This document shows positions 29,101 through 35,822 of a DNA stretch of 64,000 bases, piece after piece. The DNA is taken from assembly GCF_002051585.1 (NCBI RefSeq), contig NZ_MZGX01000005.1, forward strand, positions 62,001 to 126,000, given 5' to 3'. The translations under genes were made by a program, and so were the position numbers. The DNA is from Ruminiclostridium hungatei. Its GTDB lineage: Bacteria; Bacillota; Clostridia; Acetivibrionales; DSM-1351. Each line of letters begins with the position of its first letter. Position 1 is the first letter of the stretch. Under the pieces are notes generated by a model. That model was not told where the DNA came from and did not search any database. It saw only the letters and a list, made by a program, of their open reading frames with translations.

Positions 29101-31267
29101 GTCTACTTTCAGAAAAGAAAACGGAACCTTCAGGCAATTTATATCAGACAGCGGCAATAACGGCTTTACTATTGAAACTGTAGAAATAAATCCTCTCGAA
29201 GACCACATTGCCAAAATCACCGAAAAGGCTGAAAATCTGCAAAGAGGCCTTAACATTTTTGAAGGTCCTTTAATTAAGGCAATGCTGTTCAAAACAAAGC
29301 CGGGGGATTATTTGGCAGTTGTGATACATCATCTTGTCATTGATGCGGTATCATGGCGGATATTATTCGAGAGTTTTGCTGAAATGTACGGACAGAAACT
29401 TGGTGGTACTGATGTAAAGCCCAAGGATAAGACAAATTCCATATTTGATTATATGGATGCGCTCAATAGCTTCACGTCCGGCGGTAACCTTCCCGGCGAG
29501 GCAGAGTATTGGAAAAAAGAGCTTGGGAAGGAATTTTGCGTATTGCCCAAGGTGAGTGACTGTCCGCAAAAATTTGCCAGGGATTTCAACAAGATAAGTC
29601 TGTCCATATCACGGGAAAAAGTAGAGTTGCTTGTCAGCCAGGTGTGCAGGCTTCTGGATACAAATTTATTCGAAATATTGTTAACTTGTCTGGGTGCAGC
29701 ATTAAAAATGTGGACCGGTGGAAGCAGATTCAGGATAACGCTGGAAGGACATGGACGGGAGGAAGCTTTACTGAATCTGGAACTGTATCGAACCGTAGGC
29801 TGGTTTACCATCATGTATCCCTTCAATCTGGATGTGGGAAATCTGGAGGATTACGAGGATAATATAGCACAGGTGGGCAGAAGTCTTGAAAGTGCATCCC
29901 GTCACAGGATGAGCTACGGTGTTTTAAAGTACATGTCTGATTTTGCAGAAGATTTGTACATGTATGAAAAATCCAGAAATGATGTTATATTTAATTATAT
30001 CGGACATTTTGACAGTGATGTGGATACTGATGTTTTCAGCATATCAGATATATCTTGCGGAAACTCAACAGATGCAGAAAACCATGTCCAGGAGTCCCTT
30101 AATATATCGTGCTATATTCTGAACCGGGAGTTTCACCTGGATGTGGTATATAATAATTACTGCTATCAGGAAGAGACAATACGGGCGATGTTGAAAAATT
30201 ATGAGGCTTACCTGTATGATTTGATGGATTATACGATGAAAGCAACAGGCACTGAAAAGACGGGCTTTATATTCAGCGGAATCAAGCCCTTTAATGCTGT
30301 ATTTTTTAAGGATTGCTTCTATCATGCCTTGATTTCCGCTTTTGGACATAAGGATATAGATCCTCTGATACTGTTTGCAAATAGCGTTTCTGTCTTTGAA
30401 GCAGATTTGGAGAGAAAAGATATAAATTTCTCAAACCGGTATCTGGATGCTTTGAATGATGATGAATTGCTGGAGTCCCTTAATATTTCATACAAAAAAA
30501 GGTGCCACAGTGATACAATATGCGAGGATATTGTGAAATTCATCTCTGAAGGCTACTTGCCCATAATAAATGTAGACTGTTATTGGTTGGAGGGCAAAAA
30601 AGATGCCTTCCAAAAAACACATTGGATGCATACCTTGCTTGTATACGGATTTGATGCCGGTAGGAGGGAGTTCAGCATAGTGGATAATGTGGATGTGTTC
30701 AGCTTGGATTACCATGAAATGACTATATCCTATGATAAGATAGTTAAGGCCTTTGATTCTTATAGTACTTATTTTAACACTAATAGAAAGCAAACGAGCA
30801 TATTCGCCATCTCTTTTGAAAGATACTTGCCGGGAAAAAGTACAAGGGAGGATATCAGTCAATCAGCAATAGCCAATATAAAAAATACCTTTGACCTGAG
30901 ACGGAAAAGCATTGAAAATACAGATTTGATTTATGATGAATTCTGCGCCATACTATTGGATGAGAACAGCTTAAAATTAAATATCAAGAATCTCAGCTTT
31001 ATTTTTAATGATATCTTGTCCGCTAAAAGAATGGAAAAATACAAAATTTCTCAGTTGTTTGCCAACCTTGAGCTATGCAGTATACTTGAGGAGTTAATTG
31101 GATATTACAGCAATATAAGCAATGTTCTGAGAAAGCTGGATTTTAAGTTCAGCCTTAAAAAGGGCTTCCACAAAAATTTGACGGAAAGCTTAAAATGTGC
31201 TTTTGAGCTGGAAAAGCAATATAATACAAAGCTTGATAAATTTATTTACGAGGTGAAACATGAATAG
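20111..31267 (+). CDS. Three-module NRPS ending in E and BtrH-like domains
   Basis: A 3,718-residue synthetase. Order: residues 1-255, C-terminal half of a C domain without HHxxxDG; A1 from about 261 (pocket D-G-T-I-T-A-E-V-V-K, Tyr-like); carrier Ser798; C2 from about 853 (HHITIDE near 978); A2 from about 1302 (D-F-W-N-I-G-M-V-H-K, threonine); carrier Ser1844; C3 from about 1922 (HHAILDGWS at 2057); A3 from about 2373 (D-V-W-Y-L-A-N-V-I-K, unassigned); carrier Ser2894; epimerisation domain from about 2945 (HHLVIDAVSW at 3073, RTVGWFT). Residues about 3390-3718 are BtrH-like with Cys3402, His3507 and Asp3525. There is no thioesterase or reductase, so the terminal domain probably releases or transfers the chain. 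The stop overlaps the next start by eight bases. Confidence 0.95.
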   Translation: MSTINEMRDKLSKQRLFWESKDFSAAFEGPFIKLYRKSSMSPERTSTIKDINISIPEEATAEILRICSNSDLSLYILLLSLFKCIIWKYTGETQMSVLSPKYGSGGGLVLLQGGLTLPNDLRGTILETKKTVTDAYSNQDFPIEKILDDMFEEQELNRFFENNILFSLENIHKAGPTGSFDLVIAFSRQNGRLTGKISFASEKFHENLLMKLSHQFVNIIKSASQNIRQDLSLLKLLTPDEYREILSISRGNEVPVEFAGLHQLFEAQAHKTPDATALIYDEESISYVDLNRKANLLARRLAREGVERGDKVVLLFSPGIHMAVALLGVLKCGAAFVPVDTGNPYERIGHIIRETNAKIVLMDNGAENKPRYDLKQVDISSGEFWENIQDMNHGNLELPVEKNDLAYIIFTSGSTGLPKGVMIEHGNIVNAISWRMEEYRLGTDDAVLQLFSYCFDGFITSFFTPIVSGAKIVLLKDEAAKNPAFIAESIKGHAITHFISVPALYHSILEHGTPEYFRSLKKVTLAGDITDIKTIRLSKIRNKDIILINEYGPTENAVVTSFNRHMTEEAISNIGKPIQNVNIYILDSQLELLPQGIFGELYISGAGVSRGYIGSSSQNNEKFMENPFCSTERLYKTGDLARWLPDGTIEFKGRKDNQIKIRGFRIETEEIKACLQLHENVKEAVVLPLGEAANTYLCACVSINNEMDMEDLKDFLKNMLPHYMIPNLIIPLEDIPKTDSGKADAKAVRKLIGMQLSADDREKPENAVEETLVEIWKELLEINEVGVNQSFFRLGGHSLKATSLLWKIQTTFNVDLPLNQVLETDTIRKLAEIIANTGSSNFDKIIQASVQESYPISSEQKRMLLLSSHKEIGGSYHVPVVIHIQGRLDARRMEKALRALILRYEILRTSVVLGSVEPIQKVNENFEFSLLHETVEGETISEEQVLRCLENVELESEVLFKARVLTLNEEKHYLIMNFHHITIDEHSLAILLNDLSMLYNGIFLAKPALQYKDYALWQKHRKESEEYAEKLNYWKKELSSIELPLLNLPYDFIRPEYRSYEGKRLRFHLEEALMSSIGLAAKHNGVTLYMYFLAAFYILLYKYTGQRNIIVGSPISVRERPELKQMVGLFVNTIPLAGTIDPEVSFLDFLSEVKAKVLNGIGNGEVQFEDIVQASEVKADPSRHPLFDVMFAMQSLDMPGMKFMDMDAEFQLVNNNSSKFDLMLELNESEGSYNIEFEYSPKLFKEETITRFTGCLVNILTEISYAPDMKIKDIQLLSNEEREEIIRVCRAEAGRCEYSDTIVSIFEKQVRNTPQNIALVLNNEALTYDELNRLSNKLCCGIRQYIKPGDIVAMLCDYSFTMIITVLAIMKAGGAYLPLDVNYPRERINYILRDSGVKLLITNTAFIPDGAYTGKVISTQEIDMGADVPGHNPEPVNSSDSLAYVIYTSGTTGAPKGVMIEHGNVVNLIFNSRTPFMFNAQDVWTMYHSICFDFSVWEIYGALLSGGKLILIPNELARDPKEFCNVLKNNKVTVLNQTPTAFYTLSNEMLDSCQGESIRLRYVIFGGEALNPHKLKEWNQRFPNVRLINMYGITETTVHVTYKEITREDMNDGSSNVGQPLPKVYTYILDNDMNLCPVGVAGEIYVGGAGVGRGYLNRPELTGERFIEDPFLPGEKLYRSGDLAKLLHGGDMAYCGRTDRQLKIRGYRIELQEVESVLIDYELIREAVVTTYKDKENNANIAAYFTSDKKVPVNSIRTHLEQFLPQYMIPAYIIQLEGFVFTKNGKLDMTALPDPQMLQEKDVPAAPPATGLEKQMTEIWSEVLNIQGEKISMHDNFFHLGGDSIKAIKLLYLINSRLKLNLQIGDLYKKSIVRELCDYIESSGEIVDESLGQRVEEELSALRSSILEACSHKGIDTLDFEDVYPMSDIELGMIYHYVKNNNERPYHDQFIFQVPCNPEENEFLDRALGKVVFRHPILRSIFNIEDHEIPVHIVLRGNHIQPGWIDLRQYDDVEQRELILRHMEADRAKPFDFRQPFWRIVFFRVSGSSVLILLVTHHAILDGWSVASLRTELINTFFRLAAGDSGDLSPLKNSYRKYIVEQKCVESKKEVRQFWRDELYDYKRLQLPLAPTEQRSGKSSVSVVLENSIQYGLTEASLKYQTDMRSICFAAYIYMLNMYSYENDFIVGLVNNNRPLCQDGEKILGCFLNTIPFRAVIDKNNTWEDIILNTSRKIRALKPYDQLSLTKIVNSIGESEEQNPLFDTTFNFVNFDALRDTHIKNGFGIKDIAYTNTMLDFTVDLTSGSILVDMAFSSLVDEKHILAMLGYYKKILELFITEASEPARKDKVMPQDELDKIMWDFKDSFREYPRNKPIHLFFEEQVSRTPNKIAVVCGNQCLTYSELNQKADSIACLIRRRGGEVNTAIAIMTGRACDMIIGLLAILKAGCAFLPIEPGTPEDRVNYVIKNSKAGLMLTQGKYVKNASYPIPCILLEDSSLYDEKSCLPVENINTGRDLAYIIYTSGTTGNPKGVMVEHRSLVNLCLWHIDEYAVTAEDRATKYANFGFDVSVWEVFPYLICGAELHILKKELLLELEQLNKYLEQHRITIAYLPTPVCEQFMELENDSLRYLLTAGDKLRKYKKRNYRLANNYGPTETTVISTAMVVDKPYDNIPIGKAVYNTQLIIVDRNTNLQPWGAEGELCIAGDGLARGYMYNEELTDKSFRTDIFKGIRMYRTGDLARILKDGNIEYLGRNDRQVKIRGYRIELSEIESRMLEFTGIKKAVVDKNSKDEIEAFYQAEKVINIIALKDFLLTCLPQYMIPSRFTKIESVPLTPNGKIDYRALSKMTIEVKPATAVTILPQNSKQEVLLEVWKQVLRTEVMGIADDFFDMGGDSIKAMQAVAKLNGLGFDLKVNDLFIYRTIDKLSSSIRNKVDSIEQKMIAGSSRLNPIQAWFFENEFQNPHHWNQAFMLYRQEGFDAGILRSVWEKLIEHHDALRSTFRKENGTFRQFISDSGNNGFTIETVEINPLEDHIAKITEKAENLQRGLNIFEGPLIKAMLFKTKPGDYLAVVIHHLVIDAVSWRILFESFAEMYGQKLGGTDVKPKDKTNSIFDYMDALNSFTSGGNLPGEAEYWKKELGKEFCVLPKVSDCPQKFARDFNKISLSISREKVELLVSQVCRLLDTNLFEILLTCLGAALKMWTGGSRFRITLEGHGREEALLNLELYRTVGWFTIMYPFNLDVGNLEDYEDNIAQVGRSLESASRHRMSYGVLKYMSDFAEDLYMYEKSRNDVIFNYIGHFDSDVDTDVFSISDISCGNSTDAENHVQESLNISCYILNREFHLDVVYNNYCYQEETIRAMLKNYEAYLYDLMDYTMKATGTEKTGFIFSGIKPFNAVFFKDCFYHALISAFGHKDIDPLILFANSVSVFEADLERKDINFSNRYLDALNDDELLESLNISYKKRCHSDTICEDIVKFISEGYLPIINVDCYWLEGKKDAFQKTHWMHTLLVYGFDAGRREFSIVDNVDVFSLDYHEMTISYDKIVKAFDSYSTYFNTNRKQTSIFAISFERYLPGKSTREDISQSAIANIKNTFDLRRKSIENTDLIYDEFCAILLDENSLKLNIKNLSFIFNDILSAKRMEKYKISQLFANLELCSILEELIGYYSNISNVLRKLDFKFSLKKGFHKNLTESLKCAFELEKQYNTKLDKFIYEVKHE

Positions 31268-32339
31268 CCAGATATATCAGATTTATAAGGACATGATGAG
31301 TCCCGACCCGGTTTTTGATTTTGATTACCTCGCATATATTATGCAGTTGGGCTATGATCAGTCAGTAACCGGCGTTGATGTAATAAAGGTGGAACAGTCA
31401 AATACAGCACTGAACCTGTATATTGAAGTTATGGCTGACGGTGGGAACAACGCGGAAAAAAGGCACTTATTTATTAAAACTGTAAAGGGCCATATGCCTG
31501 GAGATGTATATAACGCATTGTCAGTCAGGGAAGCAGGCTTCTACAGCCTGCTTCGCCAAAACAACAGTTTCCAGCCTCCTGTCCCGGTTTGCTATGATGT
31601 ATTTGTATCAGAAGAAAAAAATGAATTTCTCATTGCTTTGGAGGACATTTCCCAAACCCATGCCAAACCTTCCGAAAAGCAATTAGAAGATAAAAATACC
31701 TGGTTTTTATGCGCCGAATGCCTTGCGGGCTTCCATGCCGTCTTCTGGAATTATCATGAAAAGGGATTATACGGCCTGCCCCTTATTACAAGTAGTCAAA
31801 TCGAAAATGATATGGTTTCGAACGACTGGCAGTTGCAGCAATTCATGTCACATGCGGGCGGTTGTTTTGACGAAAAGACCCGGAGTATATTCAATAATGC
31901 CCTGAAAATAAGTAATGCAGCCCGCCGCCAGCTACTTGACTGCAATAACATGACGCTGACTAATGGAGACTCCCATGTCTATAACTTCATGCTGCCCAGG
32001 AATAAGACGGGTGAAGCTGCATTAGTGGACTTTCAATTCTGGAATACAGGTAAAGGAGTAGCTGACCTTGCACATTTAACCAGGAGCTCTTTTCCTGATA
32101 CTTATAAGAAGAGCCTGCACAGGCCGCTAGTAGAGCACTACCACAAAACGCTGGTAGAAAGAGGAGTAACAAATTATCCTCTGGAGGAATGCTACAGGGA
32201 TTACCGTATGCAGGTAGCTGCCATGCTGCTGCTGCCGGTGTGGCAGTACTCCCTTTTCGGAAATGAACAGGACTGGAACAACATGGTTAAGGAGCTTGTG
32301 GATAATTACAATATTCTCAATTGTGAGGATCTGCTATAG
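31260..32339 (+). CDS. Aminoglycoside/ecdysteroid-kinase-like phosphotransferase
   Basis: A 359-residue protein of the APH/EcKL kinase fold. The catalytic loop reads LTNGDSHVYNFM, where the usual His of HGD is Asn but the catalytic Asp and the metal-binding Asn remain. The metal-binding VDFQFW follows, then DLAHL. Its start lies inside the end of the synthetase gene (ATGAATAG overlap), so the two are translationally coupled. It may phosphorylate the product or a sugar/inositol alcohol, either for biosynthesis or for self-protection. The substrate is unknown. Confidence 0.75.
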   Translation: MNSQIYQIYKDMMSPDPVFDFDYLAYIMQLGYDQSVTGVDVIKVEQSNTALNLYIEVMADGGNNAEKRHLFIKTVKGHMPGDVYNALSVREAGFYSLLRQNNSFQPPVPVCYDVFVSEEKNEFLIALEDISQTHAKPSEKQLEDKNTWFLCAECLAGFHAVFWNYHEKGLYGLPLITSSQIENDMVSNDWQLQQFMSHAGGCFDEKTRSIFNNALKISNAARRQLLDCNNMTLTNGDSHVYNFMLPRNKTGEAALVDFQFWNTGKGVADLAHLTRSSFPDTYKKSLHRPLVEHYHKTLVERGVTNYPLEECYRDYRMQVAAMLLLPVWQYSLFGNEQDWNNMVKELVDNYNILNCEDLL

Positions 32340-32370
32340 TCTTTGCTGGTTAATGCATCTCGTTTTTACA

Positions 32371-32403
32371 AGGAGGCGGTATATTGGAATACCGTCCTTT
32401 TTT
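32371..32403 (+). terminator. Intrinsic terminator after the NRPS operon
   Basis: AGGCGGTAT pairs with ATACCGTCCT (one bulged T) around a short loop, followed by TTTTTT. It separates the synthetase-kinase operon from the pab genes, which must therefore have their own promoter or depend on read-through. No convincing -35/-10 pair is seen in 32404-32483. Confidence 0.7.
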
Positions 32404-32483
32404 CGTGTTCGTATTTTGTCCGATAGAGTATGAAAGCCAATTATTGTAACATTATACATTTTAAATAGAAAGGGTGTAATAAC

Positions 32484-33878
32484 TTGGGGACTATAGTTAT
32501 TGAGGAAATTAAGACCTCCTTATCAGCGTTTGATGTTTATAAAATGCTGCATCATAAGGAAGGAAGCTTTATTCTTGACAGTGGAATGGATCACCGGAAT
32601 CTTGGAAAATACTCCTTTGTGGGAATGGAACCATTTATGACAGTTACCTGCAAGCATAATCAAATAGTCATAAACAAGCCGGAAGGACAAGAGACCATTT
32701 CTGGAAATCCCTTTGAGGTACTTAAAGAGCTTATTTCCGCCTACAGGATAGAGAATGATACCGGATTACCCTTTGTAGGCGGAGCAGTCGGTTTTTTTTC
32801 ATATGATTTATGCCATTATATAGAAAAATTACCTCGGACGGCTATAGATGACATTAACCTTCCAGATATGATCATAGGATTTTACGATACTGTGCTTATA
32901 TTTGAGCATTTCAGCAATAAAGCATATCTGGCCTATGCAAATTTTCCAGGTATACATGATATGGATTCAAAAAATACGGCCATGCAGTTCAAAGCTTATA
33001 TCGAACAAGGCAGGACTGCTGATACCAATGACCTTGATTTGCCCTATGCAAATAATACTGTAGAACTAGTTTCAAATTTTACATATGATCAATACTGTCA
33101 ATCCATAGAGAAGGCTCGTGGGTATATTCAAAAGGGTGATATCTATCAGATGAACATGACCCAAAGGTTCTCTACCTGTATAAAACGGCATCCTATTAAC
33201 ATATATACGTATTTGAGAACTATAAATCCGGCTCCTTTTGCTGCATATATGAATTATGGAGATATGAAGATACTGAGCAGTTCTCCGGAGAGATTTATCA
33301 GATTGAATAATGGCGCTATTGAAACCAGACCTATAAAAGGAACTATGCCAAGGGGAAAAGTAACAGAGGAGGATGCTGCTAATATGAACCTTTTAAAGAG
33401 CAGCATCAAGGATAAAGCTGAAAATCTGATGATAGTAGATCTCATGAGAAATGATATTGGAAAGGTGTGTAAGTTTGGCAGCGTTAAGGTTACAGAACTT
33501 TTTCATATTGAAAAATATTCAACTGTATTCCAGATGGTATCCAATATAGTGGGAGAAGTAAAAGAGGATTGTGATGCTGTAGACTGTATTAAGGCTACTT
33601 TCCCGGGCGGCTCCATAACAGGAGCTCCCAAGATCAGAGCCATGGAAATCATTGATGAACTGGAGCCCACTTGCAGAAACGTATACACCGGCTCTATAGG
33701 TTATATAGGCTTTGATGGAAATATGGACCTCAACATAGTAATACGTACCATACTCATAAACAAACATAATGCCTGCTATCAAGTGGGAGGGGGGATTGTA
33801 TGGGATTCCACACCTGAAAAGGAGTATTTGGAAACGATGGATAAGGGAGCTGCTTTGGAAAGAGCGCTTAAATATTGA
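32484..33878 (+). CDS. pabB: Aminodeoxychorismate synthase component I
   Basis: A 464-residue chorismate-utilising enzyme starting at TTG, with AAAGGGTG upstream. Lys285 in the RPIKGT motif is the PabB lysine (anthranilate synthase TrpE has Ala there), so the product is 4-amino-4-deoxychorismate. SSPERF, the GGSITGAPK segment and the terminal GGGIVWDS strand are intact. It is followed by pabA and pabC, a complete chorismate-to-4-aminobenzoate route. Position at the heart of a peptide cluster suggests that PABA is a building block, although folate supply cannot be excluded. Confidence 0.9.
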   Translation: MGTIVIEEIKTSLSAFDVYKMLHHKEGSFILDSGMDHRNLGKYSFVGMEPFMTVTCKHNQIVINKPEGQETISGNPFEVLKELISAYRIENDTGLPFVGGAVGFFSYDLCHYIEKLPRTAIDDINLPDMIIGFYDTVLIFEHFSNKAYLAYANFPGIHDMDSKNTAMQFKAYIEQGRTADTNDLDLPYANNTVELVSNFTYDQYCQSIEKARGYIQKGDIYQMNMTQRFSTCIKRHPINIYTYLRTINPAPFAAYMNYGDMKILSSSPERFIRLNNGAIETRPIKGTMPRGKVTEEDAANMNLLKSSIKDKAENLMIVDLMRNDIGKVCKFGSVKVTELFHIEKYSTVFQMVSNIVGEVKEDCDAVDCIKATFPGGSITGAPKIRAMEIIDELEPTCRNVYTGSIGYIGFDGNMDLNIVIRTILINKHNACYQVGGGIVWDSTPEKEYLETMDKGAALERALKY

Positions 33879-33929
33879 AGAGAGTATGTCAGTTCTGGGA
33901 AGCAAATTTGAAATTATGGAGGGAAAGCC

Positions 33930-34493
33930 GTGATTTGTTTAATTGACAATTATGATTCATTTACATATAATCTGTATCAATATATCGGGGAATTTGATCC
34001 TGATATAGTTGTCAGGCGCAACGATGAAATTACAATAGAAGAAATTGAAAGAATATCTCCTGATCGTATTATTTTATCTCCTGGCCCCGGACATCCCAGT
34101 CAGGCTGGAATTACAGTGGAACTTATACTTGAATTTGCCCATAGGATTCCAATATTGGGAATATGTCTTGGCCATCAGGCAATCGGCCTTGCTATGGGAG
34201 GAACTGTAGATTCTGCAAACAGTATTGTTCATGGTAAACAATCCAATATTTATCATGAGGGGGAAGGCTTATTCAAGAACATACCCTCACCCTTCCAGGC
34301 AGTCAGATACCACTCGCTTGCCGTCATGAAGGACGATTTTCCGGACTCTTTGGAAATACATGGTTATACAGATGACGGAACCATCATGGCCCTTAAACAT
34401 AAGGAGTATCCCCTTTACGGTCTGCAATTTCATCCTGAATCAATTCTGTCGGATTATGGAAAGGAATTACTTAAGAATTTTTTAGCTTTTTAA
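33930..34493 (+). CDS. pabA: Aminodeoxychorismate synthase glutaminase
   Basis: A 187-residue class I glutamine amidotransferase starting at GTG with GGAGGG upstream. The oxyanion motif SPGPGHP is at 50-56, nucleophile Cys79 sits in GICLGHQAIG, and the His-Glu pair is in LQFHPES near the C-terminus. Length is typical of PabA/TrpG. It supplies ammonia to the neighbouring PabB. Confidence 0.92.
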   Translation: MICLIDNYDSFTYNLYQYIGEFDPDIVVRRNDEITIEEIERISPDRIILSPGPGHPSQAGITVELILEFAHRIPILGICLGHQAIGLAMGGTVDSANSIVHGKQSNIYHEGEGLFKNIPSPFQAVRYHSLAVMKDDFPDSLEIHGYTDDGTIMALKHKEYPLYGLQFHPESILSDYGKELLKNFLAF

Positions 34494-34567
34494 AGTAAAA
34501 TATAATTTTCTTCTGTTACAGGAGGGATTACCTAAGTTAAGAGTATATTGGAAAGGTGGAAATATAA

Positions 34568-35407
34568 ATGGAAAAGTTGAATATTGCTTTTTTTAATAAT
34601 CAGATTATATCTGCTGCGGATGCGGTTATTCCCATACTGGATCAGTCCGTTCAATATGGATGGGGGCTTTTTGAAACAATCAAGGTCAATAAAGGTATAC
34701 CAATCATGTTGGAAGAGCATCTCCGGAGAATTTTTGCTTCGGCGTCCCGGCTCAAAATTGAGAACAGCATAAGCAAGGCTGACTTGACCGGAAATGTTTA
34801 TAAATTCCTTGAAGCTATGAACAGCAATACATTTGTATTGAAAGTAGCAATCACAAAGGGAGTTAACCATACTCCCAACATATTTTTTACTTGCCGTGAA
34901 ATAGGGTACTCAGAAAAAGATTATGTAAAAGGATTTTCCGCAAAAACAACTGACATAAGACGAAACGAATCTTCACCACTGGTATACATGAAAACCCTCA
35001 ACTATATGGAGAACATAATGGCGAAGCAAGAGGCAAGGGAAAGAGGCTATGATGAGGCTATATTCCTGAATTCCAAGGGGTTTTTAAGTGAGGGGAGCGT
35101 CAGCAACCTCTTTTTTATACGAGACCTTAAGATATATACCCCGAAGCTTCAGTGCGGGTTACTCCCAGGTATTGTAAGGGACTGCCTGGTTAAAAACATC
35201 ATTCCTCGAATGGGGATGGAGCTATGTGAGGGAGAGTATGAACCGAGCCATTTGTTTGATGCCGAAGAAGCCTTTTTAACAAACTCTATAATGGAGATCA
35301 TGCCCTTGGTCAAAATTGATGAGGTTGTAATCGGAAAAGGTTCTAAAGGAAAAATAACTGATATGCTTTCCAAGGAATATGAAAAGTTTGTATATGGTCA
35401 GGGGTAA
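34568..35407 (+). CDS. pabC: Aminodeoxychorismate lyase, PLP fold type IV
   Basis: A 279-residue fold-type IV PLP enzyme. QYGWGLFETIKV near residue 30-40, Lys142 (MKTLNYMEN) as Schiff-base lysine, and SEGSVSNLFF near 178 are all present. Next to pabB and pabA the expected reaction is release of pyruvate from aminodeoxychorismate to give 4-aminobenzoate. A D-amino acid or branched-chain aminotransferase has the same fold and cannot be ruled out by motifs alone. Confidence 0.85.
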   Translation: MEKLNIAFFNNQIISAADAVIPILDQSVQYGWGLFETIKVNKGIPIMLEEHLRRIFASASRLKIENSISKADLTGNVYKFLEAMNSNTFVLKVAITKGVNHTPNIFFTCREIGYSEKDYVKGFSAKTTDIRRNESSPLVYMKTLNYMENIMAKQEARERGYDEAIFLNSKGFLSEGSVSNLFFIRDLKIYTPKLQCGLLPGIVRDCLVKNIIPRMGMELCEGEYEPSHLFDAEEAFLTNSIMEIMPLVKIDEVVIGKGSKGKITDMLSKEYEKFVYGQG

Positions 35408-35485
35408 TTCCTGTTCTTAACTGATTTTAAATATTTATCTGTACAGTGCACAAGAAATTTGTTTACAAAAAACTGATGGATAAAG

Positions 35486-35514
35486 TTGACATTTTAAAGA
35501 AAAAAAGTTAGAAT
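35486..35514 (+). promoter_or_regulatory. Sigma-A type promoter of the second leader
   Basis: TTGACA (35486-35491), 17-base spacer, TAGAAT (35509-35514). It stands about 90 bases before the structured leader and about 310 bases before the BtrH-like gene at 35823. It is the closest relative in the window to the promoter at 72-100. Confidence 0.7.
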
Positions 35515-35577
35515 TTGTGTATAGATGCCATATATTGATGAAATATACATGGCTAGAATCTGAAAATATGAGCAGAT

Positions 35578-35707
35578 ATGGGTTATATGGCGAAAAGAGT
35601 ACAATAATGTCCGGACATTTATATTTTCATTGGTACAAAGCTTATATGCAGGAATGAGATGTGAACCTTACCCCATTTGTGCTAAGCATTAATGGCGTAG
35701 GTTTTTT
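35578..35707 (+). promoter_or_regulatory. Structured leader RNA with terminator, copy 2
   Basis: Stem GTACAAT (35599-35605) with ATTGGTAC (35629-35636) encloses a perfect AATGTCCGGACATT palindrome. Then come AAGCTT (35638-35643), GGAATGAGATGTG and CTTACCCCATT, exactly the order seen at 230-335, with nearly the same total length (109 versus 106 bases). The pairing is kept although the stem sequence differs, which suggests a conserved RNA structure. ATGGG at 35578-35582 could pair with CCCAT of the terminator arm. Confidence 0.6.
35665..35707 (+). terminator. Intrinsic terminator inside leader copy 2
   Basis: ACCTTACCCCATT pairs with AATGGCGTAGGT with one mismatch and one bulge, followed by TTTTTT. 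It lies 116 bases upstream of the start codon at 35823 and shares its 5' arm sequence with the terminator at 294. The rest of the gap up to 35822 has no ORF; GGGGGAG at about 35807 is the ribosome binding site. Confidence 0.6.
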
Positions 35708-35822
35708 ACTTATGCAGCTTTTTTGAAGATTTAAAATTGGTTCAGTTTGATTATATGAGTGAAATTCAGAATAACCATATTGATAGTTTAAAGTGACTTG
35801 AGTTCCGGGGGAGTAGATATAA

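Noticed and set aside
32484-33878. Anthranilate synthase TrpE
   Set aside because: PIKGT (Lys285) is diagnostic of PabB rather than the PIAGT of TrpE, and pabC follows.
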